DNA from: JAWLGW01 sp964569055 | Lineage (GTDB): Bacteria; Planctomycetota; J058 | Assembly: GCA_964569055.1 (NCBI GenBank) | Contig: CAZMSZ010000203.1 | Span: 1 to 13,158, forward strand | DNA: 13,158 nt | Reading direction: 5' to 3' | In this document: in pieces, positions 13,013-13,158 of the stretch | How positions within the stretch are numbered: the first letter of the stretch is position 1 | Layout: every line of letters begins with the position of its first letter | Notes under the pieces: model-generated | Told to the model about the DNA's origin: nothing | Database searches by the model: none | The model's input: only the letters and a program-made list of their open reading frames with translations | Translations under genes and position numbers: made by a program

Positions 13013-13158
13013 AGCCGAAGGGGATCAGGCAGTCCGAGGGTTAACGCCGCCCCCACGTAAGGGTTTCGCACCCGAGCAGGAGGCGGGCGGCCGAGGACTA
13101 ACCTACACCCGGGCAGGGGGTTTCGTCGGGCCCGCGCCTCTGGGAGGCGCTGGCGCGC

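Noticed and set aside
11066..13060. Plus-strand open frame of 664 codons opposite the DUF1553 gene
   Set aside because: The minus strand carries clear DUF1549/DUF1553 motifs; this frame has none and shows the same Arg-rich shadow composition.

Overview
The window is very GC-rich and densely coded. It most resembles a chromosomal segment of a Planctomycetota bacterium or a close relative. The main reasons are a Tat-exported DUF1501 protein next to a DUF1549/DUF1553 protein with a CAQCH motif, an FHA plus Ser/Thr-kinase-like protein, and several membrane or coiled-coil proteins without classical relatives. The lineage call is inference; DUF1501/DUF1553 pairs also occur in Verrucomicrobiota, Acidobacteriota and Myxococcota. 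I see no rRNA, tRNA, CRISPR array, insertion sequence or phage gene.

Left block (minus strand, 5756 down to 255): five genes with almost no spacing. In transcription order they are an FHA/kinase-like protein, a long YkgJ-type Cys-cluster protein, a 95-aa double zinc-ribbon protein, an unrecognised 173-aa protein, and a large lipoprotein ending in a permuted papain-like (YiiX-type) hydrolase domain. Junctions are GTGA, GTGA, TGA|GTG and ATGA, so translation is probably coupled. The most striking point is that the kinase-like protein has Gly in place of both the HRD and the DFG aspartates, so it is probably an FHA pseudokinase heading the operon.

Middle block (plus strand, 5868-9767): a good promoter precedes an extremely acidic, disordered 314-aa protein with near-identical 14-residue repeats and a basic tail. 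A second promoter, with possible operator-like repeats and a leader hairpin, drives a membrane-anchored coiled-coil protein with an MreC/FlgT-C-like end and a 102-aa single-pass membrane protein. A perfect 11-bp hairpin ends this unit. An ABC1/UbiB-family kinase with intact catalytic motifs follows.

Right block (minus strand, 13000 down to 9774): the DUF1549/DUF1553 protein followed by the DUF1501 protein, 35 bp apart, a typical two-gene export unit. Its end converges on the ABC1 gene with only 6 bp between stop codons. The left edge (1-254) is non-coding, less GC-rich, and carries a tandem duplication of the end of the lipoprotein gene.
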